Source: Pseudoips prasinana (Eukaryota; Arthropoda; Insecta; Lepidoptera; Nolidae). From it: a stretch of 64,000 bases of DNA. Position 1 is the first letter of the stretch. Each line of letters starts with the position of its first letter. Positions 35,856 through 45,799 of the stretch are shown piece after piece. Under the pieces are notes generated by a model, which did not search any database, was not told the origin of the DNA, and saw only the letters and a program-made list of their open reading frames with translations. The stretch is from the NCBI GenBank assembly GCA_951640165.1, contig OX621241.1, positions 12,033,001 to 12,097,000 of the forward strand, in the 5' to 3' direction. The position numbers and the translations under genes are program-made.

Positions 35856-38800
35856 CATCATCATCATCATATCAGCCGAAAGACGTCCACTGCTGGACAA
35901 AGGCCTCCCCCAAGGATCTCCACAATAGCCGGTCCTACGCTGCCCGCATCCAATGGCTTCCCGCGACCCGCACAAGATCGTCGGTCCACCGTGTAGGAGG
36001 CCTGCCCACGCTGCGTCTTCCGGTTCGTGGTCGCCACTCGAGAACCTTTCTGCCCCATCGGCCGTCAGTTCTACGAGCTATGTGCCCCGCCCACTGCCAC
36101 TTCAGTTTGGCAATTCTTTGGGCTATGTCGGCTACTTTAGTTCGCCTGCGGATCTCAGCATTTCTTATTCGATCTCGCAGGGAAACTCCAAGCATAGCCC
36201 TTTCCATTGCTCTTTGGGTGACCTTGAGCCGCCTGATAAGGCCCATAGTGAGCGACCACGTCTCTGCTCCATAAGTCATCACTGGCAACACACACTGGTC
36301 GAAGACTTTCGACTTGAGACACTGCGGTATTTGGGACGAGAAGATATTACGTAGCTTCCCGAACGCTGCCCAGCCGAGTTGGATTCTACGATTGACCTCC
36401 TTCTCGAAGTTGGACCTACCTAGTTGGATGGTATGTCCTAGGTAAATATAGTTCTCAACAACTTCGAGTGCAGAGTCTCCAACCTTAACTAGAGTGGGTG
36501 CAACATGGATGTTCGACATGATTTTCATCTTATCCATGTTCATTTTCAGACCCACTTGTTGAGAGACTCTACTGAGGCCATGGAGCATTGTACCGAGGTC
36601 GTCAAGGGTCTCAGCCATGACTACTATGTCGTCGGCCAATCTAAGGTGGGTGATGTACTCGCCATTGACATTGATGCCAAAGCCTTCCCAGTCCAGAAGC
36701 TTGAAAACATCTTCCAATGCAGCGGTGAACAGTTTCGGAGATATGACGTCTCCCTGTCTCACGCCTCGCTGCAATTGAATAGATTTCGAGTTCTGGTCCT
36801 GAAGTCGGATTGACATGGTGGCGTTTTCGTACAAACACTTTAACACCTGGACATACCGATAGTCAATTTGGCACCTTTGAAGAGACCTCAGCACGGCCCA
36901 TGTTTCGATAGAATCAAAGGCTTTCTCATAGTCCACAAACGCTAAGCATAATGGCTGGTTATACTCCTCTGTCTTCTGTATAACTTGCCGCAGCGTATGT
37001 ATGTGGTCTATGGTACTGTAGCCTTTTCGGAATCCGGCTTGTTCGGGAGGCTGGAAGTCGTCAAACCTTCGTGCGAGACGATTCGTAATGACTCTCGAAA
37101 ACAACTTGTAAACATGGCTCAGCAGTGAGATGGGTCTGTAATTCTTCAATAGGGTGTTATCGCCCTTTTTGAAGAAAAGCACCACCACACTCCTGTGCCA
37201 TGCTTTTGGCGTTTGACCTTCGAGTATGACGGAGTTGAATAACTTCTGAAGGGCCCGTAGGATCGGTGTACCACCCGCCTTCAGAAGCTCAGCTGTAACT
37301 CCATCATCACCCGGCGCCTTGTTGTTTTTTAGTTGTTTGAGAGCCATTCTAATCTCGTTCAGGCTGACGTCCGGGATATCTTGGGTGTAGTGTCGGGTTA
37401 GTCTTGCTCTTGGATCGGCATGACTATTGACAGGTAGTCGCGTTGTCGTGTATAACTGTCCGTAGAACTTCTCGATCTCACCTAGCAACTCTGGTTTTGA
37501 CGTGACGATTCTACCATCCTCAGTCTTCAGCTTCGTCAGTTCGCTTTGCCCACTAGACAAATCTCTTGCGAACACTTTAGATCCTCTATTCCGCTCGATG
37601 GCCTCTTTAATACTAATAGTATTAAATTGGCGTGTGTCGCGAGTCAGAGACTTTGAGATTTGTTTGTTGAGCTGCCTGTATCTGGCAGCATCACATGAGG
37701 ATGTTAGAATCATTTTCCGCCTTTCTTCTATAAGCTGTAGGGTATGGTCGGAGATCTTTCTGGTTCCATTTGTACGGCGGGTTTTGTAGAAGTTAGACCC
37801 GGCCGTATGGACAGCTTCCACGAACCTGTCGTGGTATGTATCCACTTCTTCACAGTCTGCTAGGCATTCGAATCGGTTCTTAAGTTCGAGTTGAAAGGGT
37901 TCGGGGTTTTGGAGGTGGAACGGTATGGGACGGAGCGTAGACTTCATCAGTCGGGACCTCTCGAGTTTGACATTTAGGTTCAATGAGCCTCTGACCAGTC
38001 TGTGATCACTCCCGGTCTTAACCGCATTGATCACAGAGACATCATTGAATACTTGTCTCCTCGTCGACAGGATGAAGTCTATCTCGTTTCTAGTTTTCCC
38101 ATCGGGGCTCACCCAGGTCCATTTACGATGTGCCGGCTTCCTGAAGAAGGAATTCATCATAAAGAGTCCCTCCTTCTCCATGAAGTCAGCCAACATCTGG
38201 CCTCGGGGGTTCCGATCCCCGGTTCCAAATTGCCCCACTTTCAGCTCATCACCGATTCGTTTGCCCAGCTTCGCGTTGAAGTCCCCCATGACCACAGTGA
38301 AATAAGAGTTCGAGGTATGTATGGCTCTGGAAATGTCCTCATACATGACCTCGACTGCATCATCGGAGTATGTCGAAGTAGGTGCGTATACCTGTATAAC
38401 CTTCAGCGAATACCGCCTGGTGATTCTGAGTATAAGGTACGCAACCCTCGTCGACACACTCTCGATTTTCACTACGTTGTTCACGAGGGACTTGTGGACT
38501 ATGAACCCGACACCACCTTGGGATAGTTGGTCACCCTCCCGGTAATAGAGCAGGTTTCCGGATTTCAGTATTATCGAGTCCTCCCCCTCTCTTCGGACTT
38601 CAGATAATCCTACAATATCCCAATGTAACCTGCTCAGTTCTTCCTCCAGTTCGATTATCTTCTCGTCGGACCGCAGTGTTCGTGTGTTAAACGTTGCCAG
38701 GGCCAGAGGTCGTCGTTTTTGGTAACGTGGAATCTGCCGGGGATTCTTTGCACCCCCTGCCCTGCCGTAACCACGGCTGTTACCACGGCTGGGAATAGCA

Positions 38801-39031
38801 GGGCTGCCGGGGACTGGGGGCCGCGGTTTAGTTGTGTCCATCATTTGAGGGCATTTGCCATAATCGCCACGCTTGGCAGACGGGTTGGCGATCGCAGTAA
38901 GGTGAACATCGTACTCAGGAGAACGCGGCTGCCCGTTCTCTGGTGTATATATATTCCCTCGGGACGACTTTTACGTCCCCCCACGGGATGAGAGGGGGTG
39001 GTGATATTCTTAGGCCGTCACCACACAGCAA
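35856..39031 (-). mobile_element. Full-length RTE non-LTR retrotransposon
   Basis: On the minus strand: 5' UTR (about 39029 to 38845), one long ORF, then ttgggggaggcctttgtcca, gcagtggacgtctttcggct and a (ATG)n tail at 35853-35870. A 10-bp target-site duplication atcattacat lies at 35846-35855 and 39032-39041, so the 5' end is complete. One open ORF and a clean duplication indicate a recent insertion, antisense to Syx1A. Confidence 0.93.
35935..38844 (-). CDS. RTE endonuclease/reverse transcriptase (969 aa, C-terminus cut)
   Basis: This protein nicks target DNA and copies its own RNA there. Residues about 45-290 form an APE-type endonuclease (LSEVRREG with E82, VVMGDFNAKLG with D188/N190, GSDHRLV with D280/H281). 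Residues about 500-760 form the reverse transcriptase (LKNYRPISLL, EQAGFRKGYSTIDHI, AFVDYEKAFDS with D638, GVRQGDVISP, LRLADDIVVMAE with D738/D739). The tail carries WQWAGHIAR and GRRSVGRPPTRW motifs. The ATG at 38844 (MMDTTKP) is the natural start. A TAG at 35935 ends the frame 21 codons before the next in-frame stop; a family match continues through it, so it looks like a single nonsense change. Otherwise unbroken. Confidence 0.92.
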   Translation of the reverse strand: MMDTTKPRPPVPGSPAIPSRGNSRGYGRAGGAKNPRQIPRYQKRRPLALATFNTRTLRSDEKIIELEEELSRLHWDIVGLSEVRREGEDSIILKSGNLLYYREGDQLSQGGVGFIVHKSLVNNVVKIESVSTRVAYLILRITRRYSLKVIQVYAPTSTYSDDAVEVMYEDISRAIHTSNSYFTVVMGDFNAKLGKRIGDELKVGQFGTGDRNPRGQMLADFMEKEGLFMMNSFFRKPAHRKWTWVSPDGKTRNEIDFILSTRRQVFNDVSVINAVKTGSDHRLVRGSLNLNVKLERSRLMKSTLRPIPFHLQNPEPFQLELKNRFECLADCEEVDTYHDRFVEAVHTAGSNFYKTRRTNGTRKISDHTLQLIEERRKMILTSSCDAARYRQLNKQISKSLTRDTRQFNTISIKEAIERNRGSKVFARDLSSGQSELTKLKTEDGRIVTSKPELLGEIEKFYGQLYTTTRLPVNSHADPRARLTRHYTQDIPDVSLNEIRMALKQLKNNKAPGDDGVTAELLKAGGTPILRALQKLFNSVILEGQTPKAWHRSVVVLFFKKGDNTLLKNYRPISLLSHVYKLFSRVITNRLARRFDDFQPPEQAGFRKGYSTIDHIHTLRQVIQKTEEYNQPLCLAFVDYEKAFDSIETWAVLRSLQRCQIDYRYVQVLKCLYENATMSIRLQDQNSKSIQLQRGVRQGDVISPKLFTAALEDVFKLLDWEGFGINVNGEYITHLRLADDIVVMAETLDDLGTMLHGLSRVSQQVGLKMNMDKMKIMSNIHVAPTLVKVGDSALEVVENYIYLGHTIQLGRSNFEKEVNRRIQLGWAAFGKLRNIFSSQIPQCLKSKVFDQCVLPVMTYGAETWSLTMGLIRRLKVTQRAMERAMLGVSLRDRIRNAEIRRRTKVADIAQRIAKLKWQWAGHIARRTDGRWGRKVLEWRPRTGRRSVGRPPTRWTDDLVRVAGSHWMRAA

Positions 39032-39044
39032 ATCATTACATTCT

Positions 39045-40180
39045 ACTAATTTCATTTGTGTCCGCCATGGGTATGCTTTCCATACTAAGGTGCCCAATGA
39101 CCTTTCGTCGTTAAATATAAAATTGTTTATTCTTTTCATGTAAGGTATAAAAGAGAACTAGCATTCTCCTCTTTCAATATTCAACAAAGTGTGCGAGTGC
39201 CGCCAAAATGAACCGATTTCAAGCTTAAAGTGATCCGGATCTCAGGCGTTAACTTTACGAACATTACATATAATAGACACCGGCAGTAGATAATAACCCA
39301 ATAGGATTGAGCTTCAAAGCAATAATGCTTCTATAGGGTGCGCCTATCTCGACTATTTGTTAATAGCGCCGTCTTTTTATTCAGATTCTTACTTAGAATT
39401 CATAATTCCTTTAAAAGCTAACTGAATATTCAATTATTCACAGCTACGAACATTTAATATTATTCGTGCGTTTACATATGTACCATACCTACAGAAACTC
39501 GTTTAAGCAAATTGGGTCATTATATCCGTATAGAGCAATCGGCTAGGTAGATTGAAAGCATTCAGAATTATCACGTCGCCGGACCTATTGTTTTACCAGA
39601 AAATCGATTATAGGACGTTTTAGTGAATATTCCGAAGTATCGCCCATAGCAGGAAGTGCAATTTCCGGAACGTGATACACAGGAAAAGTCGTTACGATGA
39701 TGCCAGCCAGGCGATCGCTCTCGATACAGCGCAAAAAGGATTTGCACCTACATACATATCTAGTAACATATAAGGTTCTTTAAAATGTATAGATTCAGAT
39801 AATTTTATGGATTATATTGCTAATTGTATTACTCTTAAGCACCCTATTCGCATGAGGCCTGGATTGTTATTAAGGTGATTACTTCTCGTAGAGTTTTCGA
39901 TCGAGAGTGATGTTATGATATAGAATTCGTTAGGTGGAGATGTATTTTCAATGTGCCTACATATGCCACTTTTGTTATTGGTAATCTTTACCCAGTGTAC
40001 CTCAGCAACTGATAAGTGGACCTGATGATAAAACAGAATGCGTCATTGCATGCTGTTTTATCATCGAGTCAGTACGACGCGATCGCATTACATTCAATGA
40101 ACTGACTTTTAAGTAATATTTATTTACTTCTTGATTCGGCTCTACAGCCCTTTTTGGGTCTTCAGTCTAATATTAATGCG
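39045..40180. other. Intron 3 stretch with a hairpin
   Basis: Unassigned DNA. A near-perfect 18-bp hairpin lies at 40024-40065 (gatgataaaacagaatgc pairs with the complement of the right arm with one mismatch, loop gtcatt). Confidence 0.45.
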
Positions 40181-40184
40181 TAGC

Positions 40185-40430
40185 TAGATGCTCTCACCGG
40201 TCTGTAAGTGATTGGCGAGGTTAAGCAACAAGAGATGTGGTTAGTCCATAGATGGGTGACCACCAAAGTGGTTTAATTTCTGAGCCTCTCCGTGCTTCGG
40301 AAACACGTTAAGCTGTCGGTCCCGGTTGTACTCGTTAGACAGCAGTCGTTAAGCCATGTCAGAGGCCTACTGGGCGGCTTGAACAACTCTGACACTTGGA
40401 TACCCATTGCCCATACGATAAGTACGTAAT
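40185..40430 (+). mobile_element. 5S-rRNA-derived SINE, copy 2
   Basis: The head gcgaggttaagcaac then tggttagtccatagatgggt and gaccaccaaagtgg matches the 3' half of 5S rRNA, including its internal promoter. The body continues cgttaagctgtcggtcccgg and cggcttgaacaactctgaca with tail gataagtacgtaa. It is closely similar to the copy at 46108. Confidence 0.82.
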
Positions 40431-40434
40431 TTAT

Positions 40435-41226
40435 GCATTCTCGCATGAGTCAGATGATCTCTTCAAAGCAGTTTCTGTAGCGCCTCCATTTCGATTGTCT
40501 TCTTGTGTTTTCAGTGCGGTGTGTTCAGTCAAGGACTTATTATTAGTTCGTTTTCGTCCATAACTTAAACATTATTCGTAAAAGTTGAAATCGTAATCAA
40601 CGTAGTTACATATTTTCTGACGATGATTTCATTTTAAAATTACGTCATTGGTGTTTATCACTCTTACCTCCTACCTAGTTTTACTTATTGTACCGAAATA
40701 TTAATAGTATGTTCTTATTTAGTTATTAACAAGAGTATGTTTGATAACATAACATTTCCGATGGAGCAACTTGCTTAATCACACGGAATCATACTACTTT
40801 TATGCCATGGAGATTTATCGAATTTGTATATTGCTTGAAGTAAATACGTACGTTATCTGTTGAAAACAGTTGCATTTATTCGGATATTCATGCAGCATCA
40901 TGTTTTAAAACTATGGATTTAAATATTTAAATTCATATACATACCTAAAAAATGGAATTGGTAACACCCAACTGCATCTGTATATTGCGAAAGCTGAATA
41001 CATGAAATATTTATTTATTCAATGAAAATATATTGTGTAGCGAGCCACGTACCTACAACTGTATCGATCGCTATGACGAATTCGATTAGTGGACAGACAA
41101 TTAGACCGCCCACGCGAATTGGTTCGCACTCCGAATTATATTATTACTGGGAGAGAGTGGGTTGCATAACGTCATGTAGATTATACCTACATACTCGCAA
41201 TAAACAATATTTAAAACTTTCCTTGA
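40435..41226. other. Intron 3 stretch before the errantivirus
   Basis: AT-rich unique DNA; no feature recognised. Confidence 0.4.
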
Positions 41227-41230
41227 TGCG

Positions 41231-41539
41231 TGTTACATATGCATAGCACACTATAACCGCTGACTAGCATTTACCCCATTGTTACACTTCGCAACAGCGA
41301 GTCACACGAAGGCGCTTAATCAGCATAGCCGGAAAGCAACGTGACCACCGCTGTACCGGACACCCGAAGCCCGCTCCTCGGCTCCGTGGGACCGGGCACT
41401 TCCTATTCAACCATCGAACGGTCGTCACCTAATTAACTTAGTTCATATAATTTTATTGTAATTCCTTGATAAGTAAAATAAAGTATTTTAAGTTTGATCT
41501 TGTATTTTTTTGGGTCCTTGGCTGTCGACTTTAATATCT
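41231..41539 (+). repeat. 5' LTR
   Basis: 309 bp, TGTTACAT to AATATCT, identical in length to the 3' LTR with one substitution. It contains a sense AATAAA at 41477-41482. Confidence 0.95.
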
Positions 41540-41556
41540 GGCGCAGTCGGTAGGAT
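41539..41556 (+). promoter_or_regulatory. Primer-binding site
   Basis: tggcgcagtcggtaggat directly at the LTR end, overlapping it by one T. It resembles the serine-tRNA-type PBS of several insect errantiviruses; the tRNA identity is from memory. Confidence 0.75.
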
Positions 41557-41867
41557 AGTAAAAATAGAGTCAGTGCATCAAGCAGGACCGGAGCAGCTAT
41601 CCAGAACCTACGGTCGTCGCAGCCAGCGGAGTATCCGGACATTGATACACCAGAGGTACAAGATCTACGAATGTGAGTACTTTAGATTCATACTAGAGTC
41701 GCTCTCCTTTATATTTTAAGTGTTTCCTTTAAATTACCAAGATTTTCCATCCAAGGCAATCTCGGTCCCCTAGAGTAGAATATAGGAATAGTAGAAACTA
41801 TCAATTAGATTTAAATAGAAACCTAGATTTAATAAATTTATTTCCTGAACGAAATAAGAGTTCAACG

Positions 41868-42980
41868 ATGGCAGACTCACTAGTCGACCACATCTATAAA
41901 GCCCTACGGCTACTTCCCGAATTTGACGGGAACGTAAACGTTCTCACGCGATTCGTAAAATTATGCGATCAGATGGTCGCAGCGTATATGAAAGACGAAC
42001 CCGAGTATGGTCTGAGTAACTTGGCTTTATTGAATGGTATATTAAATAAAATTGTTGGACAAGCATCTCGTACTATAAATACGAACGGTATTCCCGATAA
42101 CTGGGCCGGTATTAAAGCTGCCCTGGTTAATAATTTTGCGGACCAGCGCGATGAGACCTCTCTATATAATGACTTAGCGCTGTTATCACAAGGTGCCATG
42201 ACACCGCAGGAATATTACGAAACCTGCCAAAATTTGTTTAGCACTATTATGACCTATATCAGTCTGCATGAAACGGTAGCGGAAATCGAAAAATCTAAAA
42301 AAGATCTATATAAAAAGTTAACACTCCAAGCCTATCTACGCGGCTTACGCGAACCGTTGGGTTCCCGCATCCGTTGCATGCGCCCTGAGACGATAGAAAA
42401 GGCATTAGAGTTCGTTCACGAAGAGATGAACACCTTGTACTTACAGCAACGCAAGGAGTATGTCCCTGAAACGAAGCCGTCGCCTCATCACCAGGTTAGT
42501 CCTAGATTTAATTCTGGCACCATGCCGCCATCTGTTTTTATGCCGCCCATGCGACCATTTAACGTACCACCAATTAAAACTTTTAATAGGCCTGCTCAGC
42601 CTGGCCCTTACCCTGGCCCTCAGCCTGGCCATTCTAAAATGTATGTGCCCTACGCACCGCAACCCTTTGCTAGATATAATGCACCCCATTTTCGTGGACC
42701 TTCAAGGACTCAGCAAATGTTTGGTGCGCCACCGCCCAACTACAGACCCCAAAGTAATGTATTTAAAATACAGCAGAGACCCATGACAAATAACGTCCCG
42801 CAACCTATGAGTGGCGTGAGTCACTATGTCCCCAAATTTATACCGAATCGTACACCCAATGACTGGACTAGATCAGGAAACCCGCCGCCCTCGAATTATT
42901 TTAAAACGCGTGAGGTAAACTTTAATGACTTTGACTACCAGGACTATGAATACGACCCATACTTTGAATATTACCCCTAA
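41868..42980 (+). CDS. gag: Errantivirus Gag (370 aa)
   Basis: A single unbroken frame starting MADSLVDHIYKALRLLPEFD. The first about 200 residues are the capsid-like part of insect errantivirus Gag (LPEFDGNVNVLTRFV, and LQAYLRGLREPLGSRIR near residue 145-160). The remainder is rich in Pro, Asn and Tyr, with no CCHC zinc knuckle, as is usual in this group. It ends in an acidic, tyrosine-rich tail. In relatives, a frameshift near the end leads into pol; here pol is deleted just at this point. Gag assembles the particle. Confidence 0.88.
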   Translation: MADSLVDHIYKALRLLPEFDGNVNVLTRFVKLCDQMVAAYMKDEPEYGLSNLALLNGILNKIVGQASRTINTNGIPDNWAGIKAALVNNFADQRDETSLYNDLALLSQGAMTPQEYYETCQNLFSTIMTYISLHETVAEIEKSKKDLYKKLTLQAYLRGLREPLGSRIRCMRPETIEKALEFVHEEMNTLYLQQRKEYVPETKPSPHHQVSPRFNSGTMPPSVFMPPMRPFNVPPIKTFNRPAQPGPYPGPQPGHSKMYVPYAPQPFARYNAPHFRGPSRTQQMFGAPPPNYRPQSNVFKIQQRPMTNNVPQPMSGVSHYVPKFIPNRTPNDWTRSGNPPPSNYFKTREVNFNDFDYQDYEYDPYFEYYP

Positions 42981-42981
42981 T

Positions 42982-43566
42982 GACAACGGCATGATAGAAC
43001 GATTCCATTCAACAATTCTTGAACACTTACGTATTTTAAAATTAGAAAAACGTAGCGAACCCGTTATAAATTTAATGCCCTATGCAATATTAGGTTATAA
43101 TAACTCTATTCACAGTTTTACAAAATGTAGACCGATTGACTTAATTACTGGACATTTTGACCCTCGCAGTCCCTTAGACATTAATTTGTCTGAACATTTG
43201 CTTCAACAATACATATTGGACCATAAAGAACGAATGACGCGAGTATATGACATAATCAATGAATCTTCTTTACATGACCGGACTATACTGACTGAAAATA
43301 GAAACAAAGACCGTGAAAACGAAGTAGAATACGTCCCCGACCAGCAGGTATTTGTCCGGAACCCTACAGCGAGTAGACAAAAATTGGCCCCCAGATATAC
43401 CCAAGACACCGTCCTAGCTGACCTGCCTATTCATATTTATACGCGCAAGAAACGCGGTCCGGTGGCCAAGTCCCGACTTAAAAGAAGCCCTAAAGATCCC
43501 GTATTGTTGCAGGATACTACTGTTGGTGCTATTCCGACTGACTTGAGGACAAGAAGTAACGATTGA
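42982..43566 (+). pseudogene. pol: Integrase C-terminal remnant of pol
   Basis: Begins within the integrase core at NGMIERFHSTI, which contains the third catalytic Glu, and continues through the C-terminal integrase region (YAILGYNNSIHSFT, CRPIDLITG). Everything upstream in pol is missing: protease, RT, RNase H and the first two integrase acidic residues. The join with Gag is near 42975. No enzyme can be made. Confidence 0.87.
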
Positions 43567-45223
43567 CCCATTAGGCGATGGCCCTGGGTTGCTTCCGTTT
43601 AAATTGGGAAACACCCGAATTATTTCCCACTATCATTCTTTTCTTAGTTATATAAGTCTTAGCAATATTGAATCTCAAATTGGGCAAGTTAAAGACCAGC
43701 TATCTCAATTTCGTCCTAAGATTAATAACGCCACACAATTTTTGTACGAACCACATTTAGAATATCTCAGTTTAAAATTAAATAAAGTATATGATAGTCT
43801 CCAATCATTCGAACATATTCGTAATAAAAGAGGACTCATCGACGGACTTGGCTCCATAATTAAAAGCATATCGGGTAACTTGGATTATACTGATGCTATT
43901 AAGTACGAGAATGCAATAAAAGTTTTTCGTAGTAATGAGCATAAATTAGAGTCTCAAGTTACTCAGCATATTAGCTTATCTAAAGAATGGATGTTGCATG
44001 ACACCAAATTATTAGCCAATATAACTTCAAATCAGAATAAAATAAGTAAACTTTTAAATCAAATTGTTAATAACACCCAAACTGATTTGGTTAATTACGC
44101 CCATATTGCCCAATTCCTATTAATATTAAGCGATAATATAGATAAGTTAGAGGTAGAGTTTTATAGGCTAGAAAATACATTAGCATTTATTCGTGCATCG
44201 AGCATGACTCATTCCGTAGTTAGTATTTCTGAATTAAAAGATATGCTAAGTAAACTTAGAACTTTATATTCAAGTAAAGAAATTCTTGATATAGAGATTA
44301 GGTATTATTACGATATTATTAAGCTAGGATATTATTACTCAAATAATGAGATAATAATAGTTTTCAAGGTGCCGATTGCTTTTCCTATACCCTACGACCT
44401 TTACAAACTATCCATTGTACCTAATAAAAATCACCAAATTCTTATCCCTACATTACCTTATGTTGAGATTTCTAGTATTGACTCTATGTACATGGAGGCT
44501 GAATGCCCGAAGCTGAACTCTTTTTACCTCTGTGAAGTAACGCCAACTTACCAGCATCGAGACAAATCTGATTGTATCCAACATCTTATTACAAGGCAAT
44601 TGCTCATCTCGTCCTGTAAACTCAATTCTGTTATTTTAAAAAGAGAAGCTGTAGAACAGCTTGATGAGAAGCACTACACGTTGAGTTTCCCTAATCCAAC
44701 CAAGGTGAAGATCTACTGTGGACAATAACAATATAAAATATTGGAAGGAAGTTTTTTGGTTATAGTTCCATACAACTGTTACATAAAGACACCCGAGTTC
44801 ACAATAGCCAATACAAATGATCGCGTAAAAGGATACGCATTGGAGATCATCCAACCAGCCAACCTAGAAGCATCAGAAAGTATGAGTCTTACACCCATTA
44901 CATTAGACTCCATCGACCTTCAGAATCTGCACAGCATCAACACCAAAATATCTCTACAAGTTCCACCAACAATGGATAAAGTCAGAGACACAACTCTATA
45001 CCACACTACTATACCCTTATACGTGGTTTTAATAGGCGCAGGTGCACTCACTATTGCAATTATCTACCGACGATGCCAAAAGAACCTGGGCCGAGAAATA
45101 ATTAAAACTGAAACCCCAACCATTTATGCAGAGATCGAAGAAAAAGATAAAATTAATCCCAGCGAGATAAGAATTGGACACAGCAATATTTCGGCAACCA
45201 TAGCCCACAAGGTTGCAAAATAG
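43560..45223 (+). pseudogene. env: Errantivirus env, interrupted by one in-frame stop
   Basis: Two blocks in one frame, to 44728 and from 44729 to 45223, are separated by a TAA at 44726-44728. The first block has a furin-type cleavage motif (RNKRG at about 43830) followed by a hydrophobic, glycine-containing segment, as in the F-like fusion proteins of insect errantiviruses and baculoviruses. The second block has a predicted transmembrane helix (IPLYVVLIGAGALTIAI) and a cytoplasmic tail. The frame is open upstream of 43589 without an ATG and overlaps the end of pol, consistent with expression from a spliced RNA. The signal peptide is not seen. With the stop, it would lack its anchor. Confidence 0.85.
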
Positions 45224-45235
45224 TTGCTGATCTAC

Positions 45236-45244
45236 GGGGGGAGG
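45236..45244 (+). promoter_or_regulatory. Polypurine tract
   Basis: ggggggagg lies immediately before the 3' LTR, the usual plus-strand primer position. Confidence 0.85.
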
Positions 45245-45553
45245 TGTTACATATGCATAGCACACTATAACCGCTGACTAGCATTTACCCCATTGTTACA
45301 CTTCGCAACAGCGAGTCACACGAAGGCGCTTAATCAGCATAGCCGGAAAGCAACGTGACCCCCGCTGTACCGGACACCCGAAGCCCGCTCCTCGGCTCCG
45401 TGGGACCGGGCACTTCCTATTCAACCATCGAACGGTCGTCACCTAATTAACTTAGTTCATATAATTTTATTGTAATTCCTTGATAAGTAAAATAAAGTAT
45501 TTTAAGTTTGATCTTGTATTTTTTTGGGTCCTTGGCTGTCGACTTTAATATCT
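45245..45553 (+). repeat. 3' LTR
   Basis: 309 bp, 308 matching the 5' LTR by my reading. Sense AATAAA at 45491-45496. The Syx1A exon 4 acceptor is 64 bp downstream. Confidence 0.95.
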
Positions 45554-45617
45554 TGCGTTCTTATTATATCGATGTTTACTAACAATGTTTTTATTCCCAA
45601 CTTTTCTTATTTTACAG

Positions 45618-45692
45618 AAACAAAGCATGAACTAGAAGATCTCATGGCTGACGTTAAGAAAACTGCCAACAAAGTCAGAGGAAAGTTAAAAC
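45618..45692 (+). CDS. Syx1A: Syx1A exon 4 (start of Hb helix)
   Basis: 75 bp. The split codon A|AA gives Lys, followed by TKHELEDLMADVKK and TANKVRGKLK, the Hb region of the Habc domain. Acceptor is ttttacag and donor is AAAC|gtaagt. The exon leaves one base in the next codon, completed by AC of exon 5 to give His where relatives have Ser, Gly or Val. A young errantivirus 3' LTR ends only 64 bp upstream, so the original upstream intron sequence near the acceptor has been cut to about that length. The downstream intron is 107 bp. Confidence 0.96.
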
Positions 45693-45799
45693 GTAAGTAA
45701 AGTTTACTGTTTACTCTTTCTTTGTTACTGTATCTTTTATTATCCACAAGACTCTACATTTAAGTGACGTGTCTGAGAGTATCCTAAACAAATTCACAG

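Larger units (their letters stand above)
41231..45553 (+). mobile_element. Young, pol-deleted errantivirus (TED/gypsy-like LTR element)
   Basis: 309-bp LTRs at both ends, a PBS, gag, the tail of integrase, env and a polypurine tract lie in the normal order. The 4-bp target-site duplication tgcg is at 41227-41230 and 45554-45557. The LTRs differ at one position I can see (A at about 41346, C in the 3' copy). Protease, reverse transcriptase, RNase H and most of integrase are absent, so it depends on another element for movement. It lies in sense orientation inside Syx1A intron 3, ending 64 bp before exon 4. Confidence 0.94.

Noticed and set aside
35953..38526. Plus-strand frames opposite the RTE ORF
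   Set aside because: They are shadows of the long minus-strand ORF.
40185..40290. 5S rRNA gene
   Set aside because: Only the 3' half resembles 5S, with substitutions and a non-5S body; dispersed copies with target-site duplications show it is a SINE.
43589..45223. Host fusion-protein-like gene
   Set aside because: It lies between pol remnant, polypurine tract and 3' LTR of the errantivirus and is viral-type env, not a domesticated gene, given near-identical LTRs.
45769..45799. Upstream extension of exon 5 with its own ATG
   Set aside because: The frame is open by chance; homology demands joining exon 4 at IEQNIEQ, and the AG at 45798-45799 fits the phase.
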